Source: Cymbomonas tetramitiformis
Taxonomy: Eukaryota > Chlorophyta > Pyramimonadophyceae > Pyramimonadales > Pyramimonadaceae
Direction: 5' to 3'
Length of the DNA: 23,534 nt
NCBI GenBank assembly: GCA_001247695.2
Contig: LGRX02024833.1
Location: 3,777-27,310 of the forward strand
Made by a program: the position numbers and the translations under genes. The notes under the pieces were generated by a model. That model did no database searches, was not told where the DNA came from, and saw nothing but the letters and a program-made list of their open reading frames with translations. Of this stretch, positions 15,773 to 23,534 are shown one piece after another; positions within the stretch are counted from its first letter, which is position 1; every line of letters starts with the position of its first letter.

Positions 15773-17451
15773 CCCTTCGTTCTGCGCGCGAAGGACACGG
15801 AGCCGTGACCGGCGTAATCCAGCATGATGGGAGAAAGGCTACGCAACCATTTCCCCCCCAGCACCACGTCCACTCGGATCCCGAGTGGCAACACCCGCAT
15901 GGCCATGGCCGACTCATTATAGGTGGAGCCCGCTGCGGTGGGGGCCGTGAACTTCGAGTAGGCCACAGCCCCTGTGGTCTTCACCGACCCGTCCGCTAGT
16001 GTGACCTTCATTTGCGGGCCCTGCCGTACGCGTAGGCCACAACGTCGTACGCAGTCTTCAGACACGAAGTTGTCCGAGGCACCGGAGTCCACGAGTACCT
16101 TGACAAGCTTGCCACGCAGATACGCGTAGAAGACTAACAGCAGCGCTCCTTCCTCATCATGAGCCGCAGCGAGCTGAGATGCCCACAGCACACCCCCGTC
16201 ACGCAGGATGCGCTTGCAACGGCCGACACCCATGCTCGTGTCGTTGTCACCCCCACACGCTTCATCACCATCATCGTCGTCATCATCATCCTCCGTCAGT
16301 GGGTGACTGCGCATGCTTTCTTCCTCAGTGTCTTCCTGCAGGGGGTGAGTATTCAGTGCGTGAATCTCCTCTGGGGCCCCAGCTTTGGCCAGCTGTTGGG
16401 TCATGCTGTCCTCGACCCCACCAGCGTCCGGCGCTGGCGGGTCTGCACTCCGCTGCTGGCCCCTGTCTGCAGCCATTTGCTGGGTCAAATTGTCCTCCAG
16501 GTGCTCCGGAGACTCGCTCACTGGTCCACCCTCCAGTACTTCGTCAGGAGTCACGGCATCGGGCGGTGTAACCTCAATTGGCTGCTGCTCCGGCTGCTCG
16601 CCAAAGAGATCCGCTCTCACCTCTGCAGGAGTCACCGCCGACTGCCTCTCACGGTACTGGTGCACCCTGTACAAGCTGCACCATGCATCCGGCATCCCGG
16701 GGATGTCCCCCCCTGTGCCAGGGATGGTCCCCGTGGCCGAAACAGAAGCCGCGGGCACTCCCACGGAGTTTCCACCAACATCCCCCGTAGCCCAAGGGTA
16801 GGGGGGCGAGTCCATGACGGCCAGCGATTCCTCCGCCGGCATCCCACGCTGTCGGCCGCGCCAGCGCAGAAGGCCCTCCGCTTCCCACGCGCGGTGCCCT
16901 ATCGGGGCATCCTGCTGCAGGGCGTCAGCCTGCTCCGCCAAAGTCATCTCGTCCCACGCAAGGGATAGATCGTGGGCCCGTGTCTCCGCCAGGTCCAGTG
17001 CCCGAACCTGCTGGGAGTCGTTGCACATCCCACGTGACCTCGAAGGGCCCTGCAACAGTGCCGACACGTGCTCGACCATGCGCTGTTGCCGCGTCGGCAG
17101 TGGCAGCGTGCCCAACGGAGTGTGGTGGGCCGGGGCTTGCTTCTGCAGGCACATCAGGTCCACCTCATTCCTGAAGTTGTCCAGCTCGCACCGTCTCTTG
17201 TACCTCCGAGCTGGCGCGGCAGACGACCTCATGCCACGACCTTGTTGCATCCGTTCCAGTGCAGTACGGATCCCCGTCGTCGACTTGCGCTTCAGGCTTT
17301 TGCGCAGTCGCATCATCAACACTTCCATGGAAAGCGCCCCCACTGGCCGCCTGAAGTGCCAAGCATTCAAACGGTCAGACACTGCGGCCAAGCAGGGCCT
17401 GTAGATACCCTCGTAGGCCCAGGGTTCTAGTACGGAGTAGTGCTCAGGCAT
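15751..17451 (-). CDS. Pol ORF: aspartic protease with long N-terminal region
   Basis: 566 codons from ATG 17451 to TGA 15751. Retropepsin features lie near the C terminus: LVKVLVDSGASDNFVS with catalytic Asp455 (DSGA), ADGS at 486-489, and DVVLGGKWL at 528-536, which replaces the usual ILG-x-x-WL. The first 385 residues are not a known domain to me: a basic segment (about 48-90), a Gln/Pro/Glu-rich linker with the duplicated EDNLTQQMA and EDSMTQQLA, and a run of seven Asp near 388-394. The frame is continuous upstream of the ATG back to a single TAG at 17571-17569, so it may instead be made by readthrough from Gag. The protease cuts the polyproteins in the particle. Confidence 0.85.
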   Translation of the reverse strand: MPEHYSVLEPWAYEGIYRPCLAAVSDRLNAWHFRRPVGALSMEVLMMRLRKSLKRKSTTGIRTALERMQQGRGMRSSAAPARRYKRRCELDNFRNEVDLMCLQKQAPAHHTPLGTLPLPTRQQRMVEHVSALLQGPSRSRGMCNDSQQVRALDLAETRAHDLSLAWDEMTLAEQADALQQDAPIGHRAWEAEGLLRWRGRQRGMPAEESLAVMDSPPYPWATGDVGGNSVGVPAASVSATGTIPGTGGDIPGMPDAWCSLYRVHQYRERQSAVTPAEVRADLFGEQPEQQPIEVTPPDAVTPDEVLEGGPVSESPEHLEDNLTQQMAADRGQQRSADPPAPDAGGVEDSMTQQLAKAGAPEEIHALNTHPLQEDTEEESMRSHPLTEDDDDDDDGDEACGGDNDTSMGVGRCKRILRDGGVLWASQLAAAHDEEGALLLVFYAYLRGKLVKVLVDSGASDNFVSEDCVRRCGLRVRQGPQMKVTLADGSVKTTGAVAYSKFTAPTAAGSTYNESAMAMRVLPLGIRVDVVLGGKWLRSLSPIMLDYAGHGSVSFARRTKGWGVKSS

Positions 17452-17554
17452 GGGGTCGTCGATGATGGGGGTTACCCCCGCCGCTGCGGGAGCCGGTTGA
17501 GGGGCTTCGGCAAGAGAGCGACGTCCAGTGTCACTTTCTGGCCCCTCAGCCGAA

Positions 17555-17571
17555 AGGGTCCTCAGACCCTA
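17555..17571 (-). promoter_or_regulatory. Candidate Gag-Pol readthrough site: UAG and overlapping stem-loop
   Basis: In the minus-strand frame the sequence is CAA TAG GGT. A perfect 6-bp stem, AGGGTC/GACCCT with loop TGAG, starts at the A of the stop codon. Gag C-terminal coding lies on one side and the protease ORF lies in the same frame on the other, with no other stop between 17757 and 15751. Gammaretroviruses use a UAG followed by structure in this way; whether it works here is unknown. Confidence 0.4.
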
Positions 17572-19473
17572 TTGCCGATCCGAGTCGGCCGGCAACTCGC
17601 CGGCTGCCGGGGACGCCCGCTGCGCCTCAATGATGCCCTCCACCAGATCCGTACAATCAGTGAGAGCCGCCAACTCTAGAACAGCGTTGACGTCTGCGGC
17701 TGCAAGGGCCTCCACTTCTCCCCGCAGCTCCGCCGGTGCCCACGAGATGTCCTCGTCGTGCCATGGCGAAGAACATAGCGGCCACCTGCCGCCTGTCTCG
17801 AGACAACCTTTTAGGAGCGTTCGCCTTCCACGCAGCCAGCTTGGCCGCGTCCTTGCAATCCCGCACCAGATGTCCACGCCTTCCACACGCGTAGCACTCC
17901 CGTGTCTCTGGAGCCGGGAGGCCAGGTGGAGCACCAGGAAGGGGCAGTCCGGGTGGAGGAGGAGGTGTGGATGCCGCGGCCAGATCGAGCTCAGACTCCG
18001 TCAGTGCATTCAGGGCACGTCCTCGACGTTGCTGCCAGAAAGGTGCAGAAGGTGCGGGGGCTCTTCTGCTGGCTGCGTCCGCCGCCTTGGATGCCTTGCT
18101 CGCCTCGATGTCACTGGCGAACTCGAGCACCTTGAGAACAGCCGAGGTAACGCCTCGGCTGTGCCCTTCAGCACGTGCCCGATCCTCACACGCCCCTGGA
18201 TCATTGAGGTCCAGGTTCACCCTCCTCATTTCCAGCCCCACCTTGCTGTGGTGCACCAACCCCCGCCAGAAGTGGTGGCCGAAATCCTCGTCGGAGACGG
18301 GCACACAACCAGGCACTACCTTGGCCAGGAAGTTCACGGTGCGCTGTCGCGCAGACAGTCGCGAGTGGTAAGCGTTGGCCGTCTCCTTGCTCGACTGTCT
18401 TCGGGTGAGTCCATCACGCAGCTTCTGCAGCTTCTCGATGGCCAGCAGGCTGAGGGCCAGGTCCCCGAAGAATATGTCAGCGTCAGCGTACCGTTGTATC
18501 CACCCCCCTGACGTGCCGACACCTCCCGCCACCCTGCTGACGTGCCGACACCTCCCGCGGCCTTCTCCACAAACTCCCGCTGCTCACCTCGCAAACACTC
18601 CTCCGCCACAATCCACATGATGTCAGGGACGGAGGTAATGTATCCCTCACCGGTGCAGCTAGCTTGGCGGCACGCCCTCATCACCAGCTTGTTGTCCAGT
18701 AAGTTCTGGACCTTTCGAGAGAAGGCCTCCAGCTGGTTGACCTTGTCGTCTTCGGACAAATCCCCTTCTGCAGGGAACTTCGGCAGCTTGTTCACGAGCT
18801 TCAGCAGCGCGTCCTCCACCTTCTGCTCGCCGATGAGGTCACGGCTGCTGGGCCCTCCCGCGGTGGACGATGAAGTAGCTGCAGGGGTAAAGGTTGCTGC
18901 GTTAGGTGAAAGATGAGGTCGAGGGTGACGTGAACCAAGGTTATTAGTCGGAGCCGTCGCAGGCGCGGGGGTCGTCGGATGATGCACAGAGGTGGGGGCT
19001 GCCGTCAGAGCTAGAAAATGGGCTCGACCATCAGATGGAGGCGGGGTTGGAGTCGGCGTAGGAGTTGACCGTGACTGCAGCTGCCGATACCACTCCGACT
19101 GCTCCACCTCGGCCCATGCTGTAAGACAGTCGGGATCCAGGAGGTGCATCTCGGACTCAGGGGTACTGGAGACGTGCTTCCATTCCGGGCGGGGGTGTCC
19201 TGAGCCCGCAGGCCTACTGCGGTATGCCAGAAGGGCCGCGTCCACCACGCCCCTGTCCACCACCCACGCATGCGTCTCCATCTCCGGGGTCATCAGCATG
19301 ACTGGCGGCTGTGCCACAGTGCCCCCCATGTCAAGGTACTCCCTCAGTGATACCCCCAGCAAGAGGATAGCCTTGTAGAAGAGGTCAAGGCCACCATCTG
19401 CAGCCGATCTGACCGTAGCCGTCGGCATTCCGAGTCCGAGGTATCCAGTGTCCCCCAAGGCTGCGGTACCCAC
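17569..19473 (-). pseudogene. gag (capsid and CCHC nucleocapsid), interrupted by two frame changes
   Basis: The upstream part (19473 to about 18535; first codon GTG, first ATG 19428) has a Pro/Thr/Ala linker and a likely capsid start (KVEDALLKLVNKLPKFPAEG, then DKVNQLEAFSRKVQNLL). A 29-bp tandem duplication at 18508-18558 throws the frame. The continuation (18532-17657 frame) has YADADIFFGDLALSLLAIEK, the capsid C-terminal part, a Pro-rich stretch and a perfect zinc knuckle C-x2-C-x4-H-x4-C (C213, C216, H221, C226; 17855-17896). Near 17755-17775 the coding sense moves +1 (HDEDISWAPAEL, then DVNAVLELAALTDC) and ends at TAG 17571. Gag forms the particle and binds RNA. The 29-base length accounts exactly for the first frame change; the second could be a one-base indel or a programmed shift. 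Confidence 0.8.
18508..18558 (-). repeat. 29-bp tandem duplication inside gag
   Basis: ctgacgtgccgacacctccc plus gc begins at 18508 and again at 18537, a period of 29. As 29 is not a multiple of three, the duplication shifts the frame; one unit fewer would make the two flanking gag frames continuous. Confidence 0.9.
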
Positions 19474-21686
19474 AGAGTGTGGCCATCTCGTGTGGCCAGT
19501 AGGGCCCGCCCTCGATGCCCACCTCGACCAGACGGAGGGGGAGGGGGAGGTCTCCCTGGTGACCCATCACGACCTCCACCATCATGCTCTGGTGCTGGTA
19601 ACGCAAGCGTGCTACCAGGTGGAGGAGGAGGAGGAGGTGGCGGTGGCCCACTGGGCATTGGGAGTGGCACCGCGGGTGGCAAGGGAGCAGCTGTCGGAGG
19701 TCCAGGTGGTGCACATCCCCCATCGCCACCTCCAAGTGCTGGTACAGCAGGGTCATGTGCAGGGGGAGGCAGCTCCGCTGAGGGCCCGCCAGGCGTCACT
19801 CCACCAGGACCATCAGGGGTCCCGTTCGCCTCACGGAAGTTCACATGTCGAACGGCAGCTGCCGAGTCAGTGCCTGGGGTGTGGTCAGCAGGGGTTCCTT
19901 CACCAGACCCGAGAACCACCACCGTCTCCAGGGACTGCCTTCGTAGCCGGGCCAGTTGGCGGGAGCCAACGGTCTCGCGCCCTCGTGTGGCGCTGCCCTT
20001 GCCCGCCGTCTGCTGCAGGGTCACGTCCTCGTTGCTGACTCCAGCTCCTCCTCTGCCGCCGGGCTGCCCAGTTTGCACCCCCACATCGGGGGCCACCACC
20101 GCGGCCAGGGGGGCAACACCAGCTCGCTGCGGTTGAATCTCCCCCCCGCCCTCCGCCAGCTGCGGATCAACCGAAGCGATCCCCGCTGGGGGGTCTGCGC
20201 CGGGGTGCTCTGCGTGCACCCCTCCAGCGTCTGAAATGACCCCTGTTGGAGGATCCGCGCCGGAGTGCTCCGCGGGCACCCCTCCAGCGACTGAATTAAC
20301 CCCGGCCTGGGGGTCTGCACTGGCGGTCTCAGCTGTGGGGTCTGCAGGAGCGGACCGTGTGCCCCCCCCTTGGTTGTGGAACTCCTTCAGGCACTCCCTG
20401 AAGGTGGCCGCTAGGGCTGCAGGGGTAAGGGTCCGCCCTTCGTCACGCTCTCGACGCCGCAGCCTCCGCTTCCTCTCCTTGGCGTCGCGATGCTTGCGGG
20501 CACGGTCACTAAGTCCGTCACTCTGCCCGCTCCTGCCCGACTTAGACGACCTCGAGGATTTTGATGACCTCGACGAGGACGTCTGCGAGGCGGACGAAGA
20601 GCCCCCGCCAGAATTGGAGTCGGACTCCTCGCGGAAAGGTAGGTTGCGCTCGTCCCAGCTCCCCGGTCCCGACGAACGACGAGACCGCCGACGCCCTGCG
20701 TCGTTCGAGACGAACACTTCAGGCGGTTGTGGCGGTGCTGCGGACGTCTCGTCCACGCCAACAGTGACAACGCGCTGCGCTGAGGCTGACGCAGTGATGG
20801 AGACGACCAGCTCCTCCTGCTCCTCCTCGTCGTCATCTACCTCGTCCCAGCGCTGCCCTTCCCCGTACGGATCGTTGGGGTCCACGTCACTGTGGCCCCC
20901 CGCCCGCAGATACTCGTCGTAGTCGTTGGGGTCCGCCTCGTACTCATACGCAGACTCCTCGCCAGCACTACGGCCAAATGGGTTGTCGGGGTCTACGTCA
21001 CTGTAGCCCCCTGCTCTCAGGTACTCATCGTGAGGGCAGGGATTGTCTGCGACAGGCTCCTCTTCCGGCTCATCCTCCTGTACCCCTCCAGCGTTCGTCG
21101 CGTGGGCCCCTGCAGGGAAGCCCTCACCGGGGTGCTCTGCGTGCACCCCTCCAGTGGTACGAAAGGCCCCTGCTGGGTAGCCCGTGCCGGGGCGCTCTGC
21201 GAGCACCCCTCCAGCACCATAGGTGGCCTGAGCTCCCACCTGCAAGCCTGACGCAGCCAGCACCGCCGCCTCTTCCTGCCGACGATACGCCAGCCAGCGT
21301 GCCGCCTCCTCAGCACTCCTAGCAGTCCCTGGCAGCGTCTGAGCCGGGGAGTGAAGTGCAGGGGCGTAAGGGGAGGGAACCCCCTCGAAGGGGAAACCCC
21401 CAGACCAGGTCCATGGCACAGCGGGGACCGGTCCAGGAACTGCTGCTGGGGTGTGGTACACCGGGACGGTTCCTGAGGGATGTGGCTGTGGGTAAGGGCT
21501 GAGTGGAGTAAGGCGGGGGTCTGCGAGGGGGACCTGAGGTGGTTGATATGGCAGGGGACTGGGCTGTCCTGGGGCCATGAGTGCTGCAGGTCCGGTGGTG
21601 GAGGGTGGAAAGGAGCCAGCAGCAAGTGAGGGTGGAAAGGTGAATGGAGACGGGGGTACGGCGTATGGGTCGTAGGGCGGCTGCAT
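19344..21686 (-). CDS. ORF1: large low-complexity protein upstream of Gag
   Basis: 780 codons from ATG 21686, 17 bases after the small ORF. No known domain. In order: a Pro/Tyr-rich head (MQPPYDPYAVPPSPF); AEEAARWLAYRRQEEA; repeats of the AGGVHAEHPG type; the acidic unit DEYLRAGG-x-SDVDP present twice; a DDDEEEQEE run; a Ser/Arg/Lys stretch; a basic block (AKERKRRLRRRERDEGR) followed by TPAALAATFRECLKEF, a likely amphipathic helix; more AGGV-type repeats; RRQSLETVVVLGSGEG; then polyPro. The last 130 bases overlap gag, which is in the -1 frame. It could be an extended Gag N terminus or a separate RNA-binding, phase-separating factor. Conservation of its order in the left element supports a real protein. 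Confidence 0.7.
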   Translation of the reverse strand: MQPPYDPYAVPPSPFTFPPSLAAGSFPPSTTGPAALMAPGQPSPLPYQPPQVPLADPRLTPLSPYPQPHPSGTVPVYHTPAAVPGPVPAVPWTWSGGFPFEGVPSPYAPALHSPAQTLPGTARSAEEAARWLAYRRQEEAAVLAASGLQVGAQATYGAGGVLAERPGTGYPAGAFRTTGGVHAEHPGEGFPAGAHATNAGGVQEDEPEEEPVADNPCPHDEYLRAGGYSDVDPDNPFGRSAGEESAYEYEADPNDYDEYLRAGGHSDVDPNDPYGEGQRWDEVDDDEEEQEELVVSITASASAQRVVTVGVDETSAAPPQPPEVFVSNDAGRRRSRRSSGPGSWDERNLPFREESDSNSGGGSSSASQTSSSRSSKSSRSSKSGRSGQSDGLSDRARKHRDAKERKRRLRRRERDEGRTLTPAALAATFRECLKEFHNQGGGTRSAPADPTAETASADPQAGVNSVAGGVPAEHSGADPPTGVISDAGGVHAEHPGADPPAGIASVDPQLAEGGGEIQPQRAGVAPLAAVVAPDVGVQTGQPGGRGGAGVSNEDVTLQQTAGKGSATRGRETVGSRQLARLRRQSLETVVVLGSGEGTPADHTPGTDSAAAVRHVNFREANGTPDGPGGVTPGGPSAELPPPAHDPAVPALGGGDGGCAPPGPPTAAPLPPAVPLPMPSGPPPPPPPPPPGSTLALPAPEHDGGGRDGSPGRPPPPPPSGRGGHRGRALLATRDGHTLWVPQPWGTLDTSDSECRRLRSDRLQMVALTSSTRLSSCWGYH

Positions 21687-21703
21687 ATCTGGAAATAGGC
21701 AGG

Positions 21704-21934
21704 CTAGTTCTGTTGTGGAGGTTGAGGTAACAGTAGGGGCTGGAAACCTTCAGGAAGTGTGAACGGGTCCTCTTCGTCGTCCGCCGTAGTGGGGGACACT
21801 GAAGGTGAAGGAGGGAAGCCGCCAAATGGAATACCAGGTTGCTGAAGAGGTCCAGGAGGGTAGACCCACTTGTCAAAGCCCTGCTTCCACCACTGTCGTC
21901 TGTACGTGTCACCAATACCAAAGGGTATGGCCAT
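21704..21934 (-). CDS. Small WWKQG protein at the start of the element
   Basis: 76 codons, ATG 21934 to stop at 21704. A basic/aromatic head (DTYRRQWWKQGFDKWVYPPG) leads to a Pro-rich middle (GGFPPSPSVSP) and an acidic stretch (TADDEEDPF), then Pro/Leu/Gln. It is the first ORF after the leader and ends 17 bases before ORF1. The left element has two versions of the same module at 1453-1867, so the sequence is under some constraint or amplified. It has no family I recognise. It might be an upstream ORF controlling ORF1 translation, or an exon joined to ORF1. Confidence 0.5.
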   Translation of the reverse strand: MAIPFGIGDTYRRQWWKQGFDKWVYPPGPLQQPGIPFGGFPPSPSVSPTTADDEEDPFTLPEGFQPLLLPQPPQQN

Positions 21935-23124
21935 ATGCTGGTAGGTTACTAAAAATAGCCCACAGTGTTAAGGGGGCTGGAAGTGGATGTATGTTCAGCA
22001 GTCGAAAGCACACTTGCTGCCAGCTGCTGAGGTTGCTTGTAACACTATTGGGAGTGAAAACAGAGTTGAAGAAGTACTTTTTATGTTGTCAACGTAGTCC
22101 TTACTTCACTTCTGTCCATTTCTAGAAAATTCGCTAGGGCTCCGCGACACAGTTTTCAAGTGCTAGGTGTGGATGGAGAGTGCATGCTGCAGCCAAAAGT
22201 ATCCAAATAGCTCCCAGAAGGTCCCATAACTCCATACACTGATAAAAACTTTTCAGTAAGGTCCATATATGAAAGATAAACCGTGTGTACTGTCCAGAAT
22301 AAGTATTTGGCAGTCTGAAAAGTCCATTTTCAGTCAAAAAGGGCTATTTTGGGGCTGAAAAAGGTGCATGCATCAGCCAAAAAGGGCACCAAAGGGCTGT
22401 AGACCTTCAAGAACTGTTGAGAACGGTAAACAATATCCATACTGAGTAGAATAAAATAATAATATCGTTCAAAAGTTCCATATTGAAGTCTAGAAGCTTG
22501 ATCCACTCTTAAAACTCAGGGTTGATGGACCAAAAAGGAGTGAATGCAGCTCCCAAAAAGGCTCAAAAAGGTCTCAAAGCTCCAAGAATTGATGAGGACT
22601 GGTAAAGTTTGGTAAAATATATCCAAAATAAGTAAAATAACTTCTCACAACCATCCAGAAGCCCAGTTATCGAAGTTGAGGAGGTGCATCAACTCTTTTT
22701 AAGCTCTAAAAAGGGGGTGAATCCGCACATATTTTGAAGAAATAAGCTGTTTGAGGCCATACTATGAGTTGATGAAGACTAAAACAATTGTAAATAACTC
22801 ATAAAAATCGCACAAAAGTTGTTGTAAGCCATCATACCTCCCCCCCAATATGTGCCGTAGAGTTCACTTATCAGGATGCACACGGAAGTGAGCCAAAATA
22901 GGCCAAAAACGAGTGAAACCGGTATAACCAACGACAAAAACGGTCCCGCCTCTAGGACGCTAACCCGTCAAGCCGCCAGAACAACCGGAATGCACACCAA
23001 AAACATATCAGAACGTCGCAACGGAAGCTGAAAGCAGTTCGCCACAGGTCCAAAGTGCGCATGTAAGCACGCAAAGCGAGCGAGAGCGAGCTAAAAAGAC
23101 GCTCACACGCCTAAGATACCAAAT
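21935..23124 (-). other. Leader of the chromovirus, with diverged internal repeats
   Basis: About 1.2 kb with no convincing gene. Between roughly 22140 and 22800 similar blocks recur about every 130-160 bases: an aaaaagg-rich part, a tgatgagga- or tgatgaaga-like part, then an AT-rich part with ggtaaa. The part nearest ORF1 (22131-22360) is shared with the left element. A packaging signal would be expected here, but I cannot define one. Confidence 0.5.
23104..23121 (-). other. Primer-binding site candidate
   Basis: Three bases after the 5' LTR the minus strand reads TGGTATCTTAGGCGTG. TGG complements the CCA end of a tRNA, and the first seven bases equal the usual initiator-Met site (TGGTATC), but the rest does not. 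I cannot name the primer tRNA. Confidence 0.6.
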
Positions 23125-23440
23125 TGTCCCAGGGGAATTCCCAAGAGTAAACTATTATCCTCTATTATCTTGAGGAATCATATCATATATTCAGATATAC
23201 TATTTAACATAAACCCAGACAGCAAGAGTTATATCATTTGCTGTCCAAGTCCAAGAGACCAACTCTGTTACCTCTCTTTATTCTCTCCTCTGAGCTCACA
23301 TATTATTTTCCCCAACTGTTCGCTCAGGCAATGTCACATCCACTCACTAATTTCCCTAATAGTTCGATACTCTTATTCTCATCGAAATCAGACCCCCCTA
23401 CTATGGGTGTCTCAGCAGGTACGTCGTGCCTCCTGGCACA
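23125..23440 (-). repeat. 5' LTR
   Basis: 316 bp, same ends as the 3' LTR and two substitutions from it. It would carry the promoter for minus-strand transcription of the element. Confidence 0.95.
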
Positions 23441-23445
23441 AGCTC
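23441..23445. repeat. Target-site duplication, right copy
   Basis: agctc, identical to 9259-9263. The 89 bases beyond it (23446-23534) continue the locus broken by the insertion; I see no gene in them. Confidence 0.9.
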
Positions 23446-23534
23446 GGGTTGGTGCGTATGTTGTCAACCCTCGAGAATATGACCAAACCTAATTTTGTAA
23501 GCCCTTTAATATCATACTAGCCGGATTAATCGCC

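Larger units (their letters stand above)
9264..23440 (-). mobile_element. Complete 14.2-kb Ty3/gypsy chromovirus with two methyltransferase-like domains
   Basis: LTRs of 316 bp at each end differ at two positions, and a perfect 5-bp duplication flanks them. Order in the element's direction is LTR, PBS, leader, small ORF, ORF1, Gag, protease, RT, RNase H, Dam-like domain, integrase, chromodomain, cytosine methyltransferase, polypurine tract, LTR. Integrase after RNase H assigns it to Ty3/gypsy, and the chromodomain to the chromovirus type. Typical chromoviruses are 5-8 kb; the extra length comes from ORF1, the low-complexity linkers, the methyltransferase-like domains and the long leader. Near-identical LTRs mean recent insertion, but gag is broken, so this copy probably moved with help or was damaged after, or during, its last reverse transcription. 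Confidence 0.95.

Overview
The window looks like nuclear DNA of a eukaryotic, probably microalgal, genome. Evidence is a full LTR retrotransposon with chromodomain, remains of other retroelements, and a decayed piece of a polinton-like virus or virophage. A prasinophyte-type green alga is my best guess, because such genomes mix GC-rich chromoviruses with AT-rich endogenous virus DNA. The species call is inference. I see no ordinary host gene, rRNA, tRNA or CRISPR array.

Layout. (1) 1 to about 2275, GC-rich: the 5' part of a diverged Ty3-type retroelement on the minus strand, running off the left edge. Its leader and first ORFs resemble those of the intact element further right. (2) About 2275-5791, AT-rich: a viral morphogenesis block with a truncated major capsid protein, an intact minor capsid protein and a 95-aa ORF on the minus strand. 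Divergent from these on the plus strand are a broken packaging ATPase and a frameshifted Cys-rich SET-domain protein. (3) 5792-9263: non-coding, with a Gag fragment at 7043-7480, tandem repeats, several foldbacks and a possible DNA-transposon end. (4) 9264-23440: one 14,177-bp Ty3/gypsy chromovirus on the minus strand. Its 316-bp LTRs differ at only two positions and it is flanked by a perfect 5-bp duplication (agctc), so the insertion is recent. (5) 23446-23534: resumption of the interrupted locus.

Reading the chromovirus in its own direction (right to left): 5' LTR, primer-binding site, 1.2-kb leader, a small WWKQG ORF, a large Pro/Ser/acidic ORF1, Gag with a CCHC knuckle, aspartic protease, reverse transcriptase plus RNase H with a 60-bp minisatellite tail, then a 1,103-codon ORF. 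That last ORF carries, in order, a Dam-like adenine-methyltransferase fold, HHCC/DD35E integrase, chromodomain and a C-terminal cytosine-5 DNA methyltransferase with intact PPC and ENP motifs. A chromatin reader and a DNA-methylation writer joined to an integrase is the most striking content of the window. The inferred role is to bias integration and mark new copies by methylation. This copy has a broken gag (a 29-bp tandem duplication plus a second frame change), so it is young but probably not autonomous.
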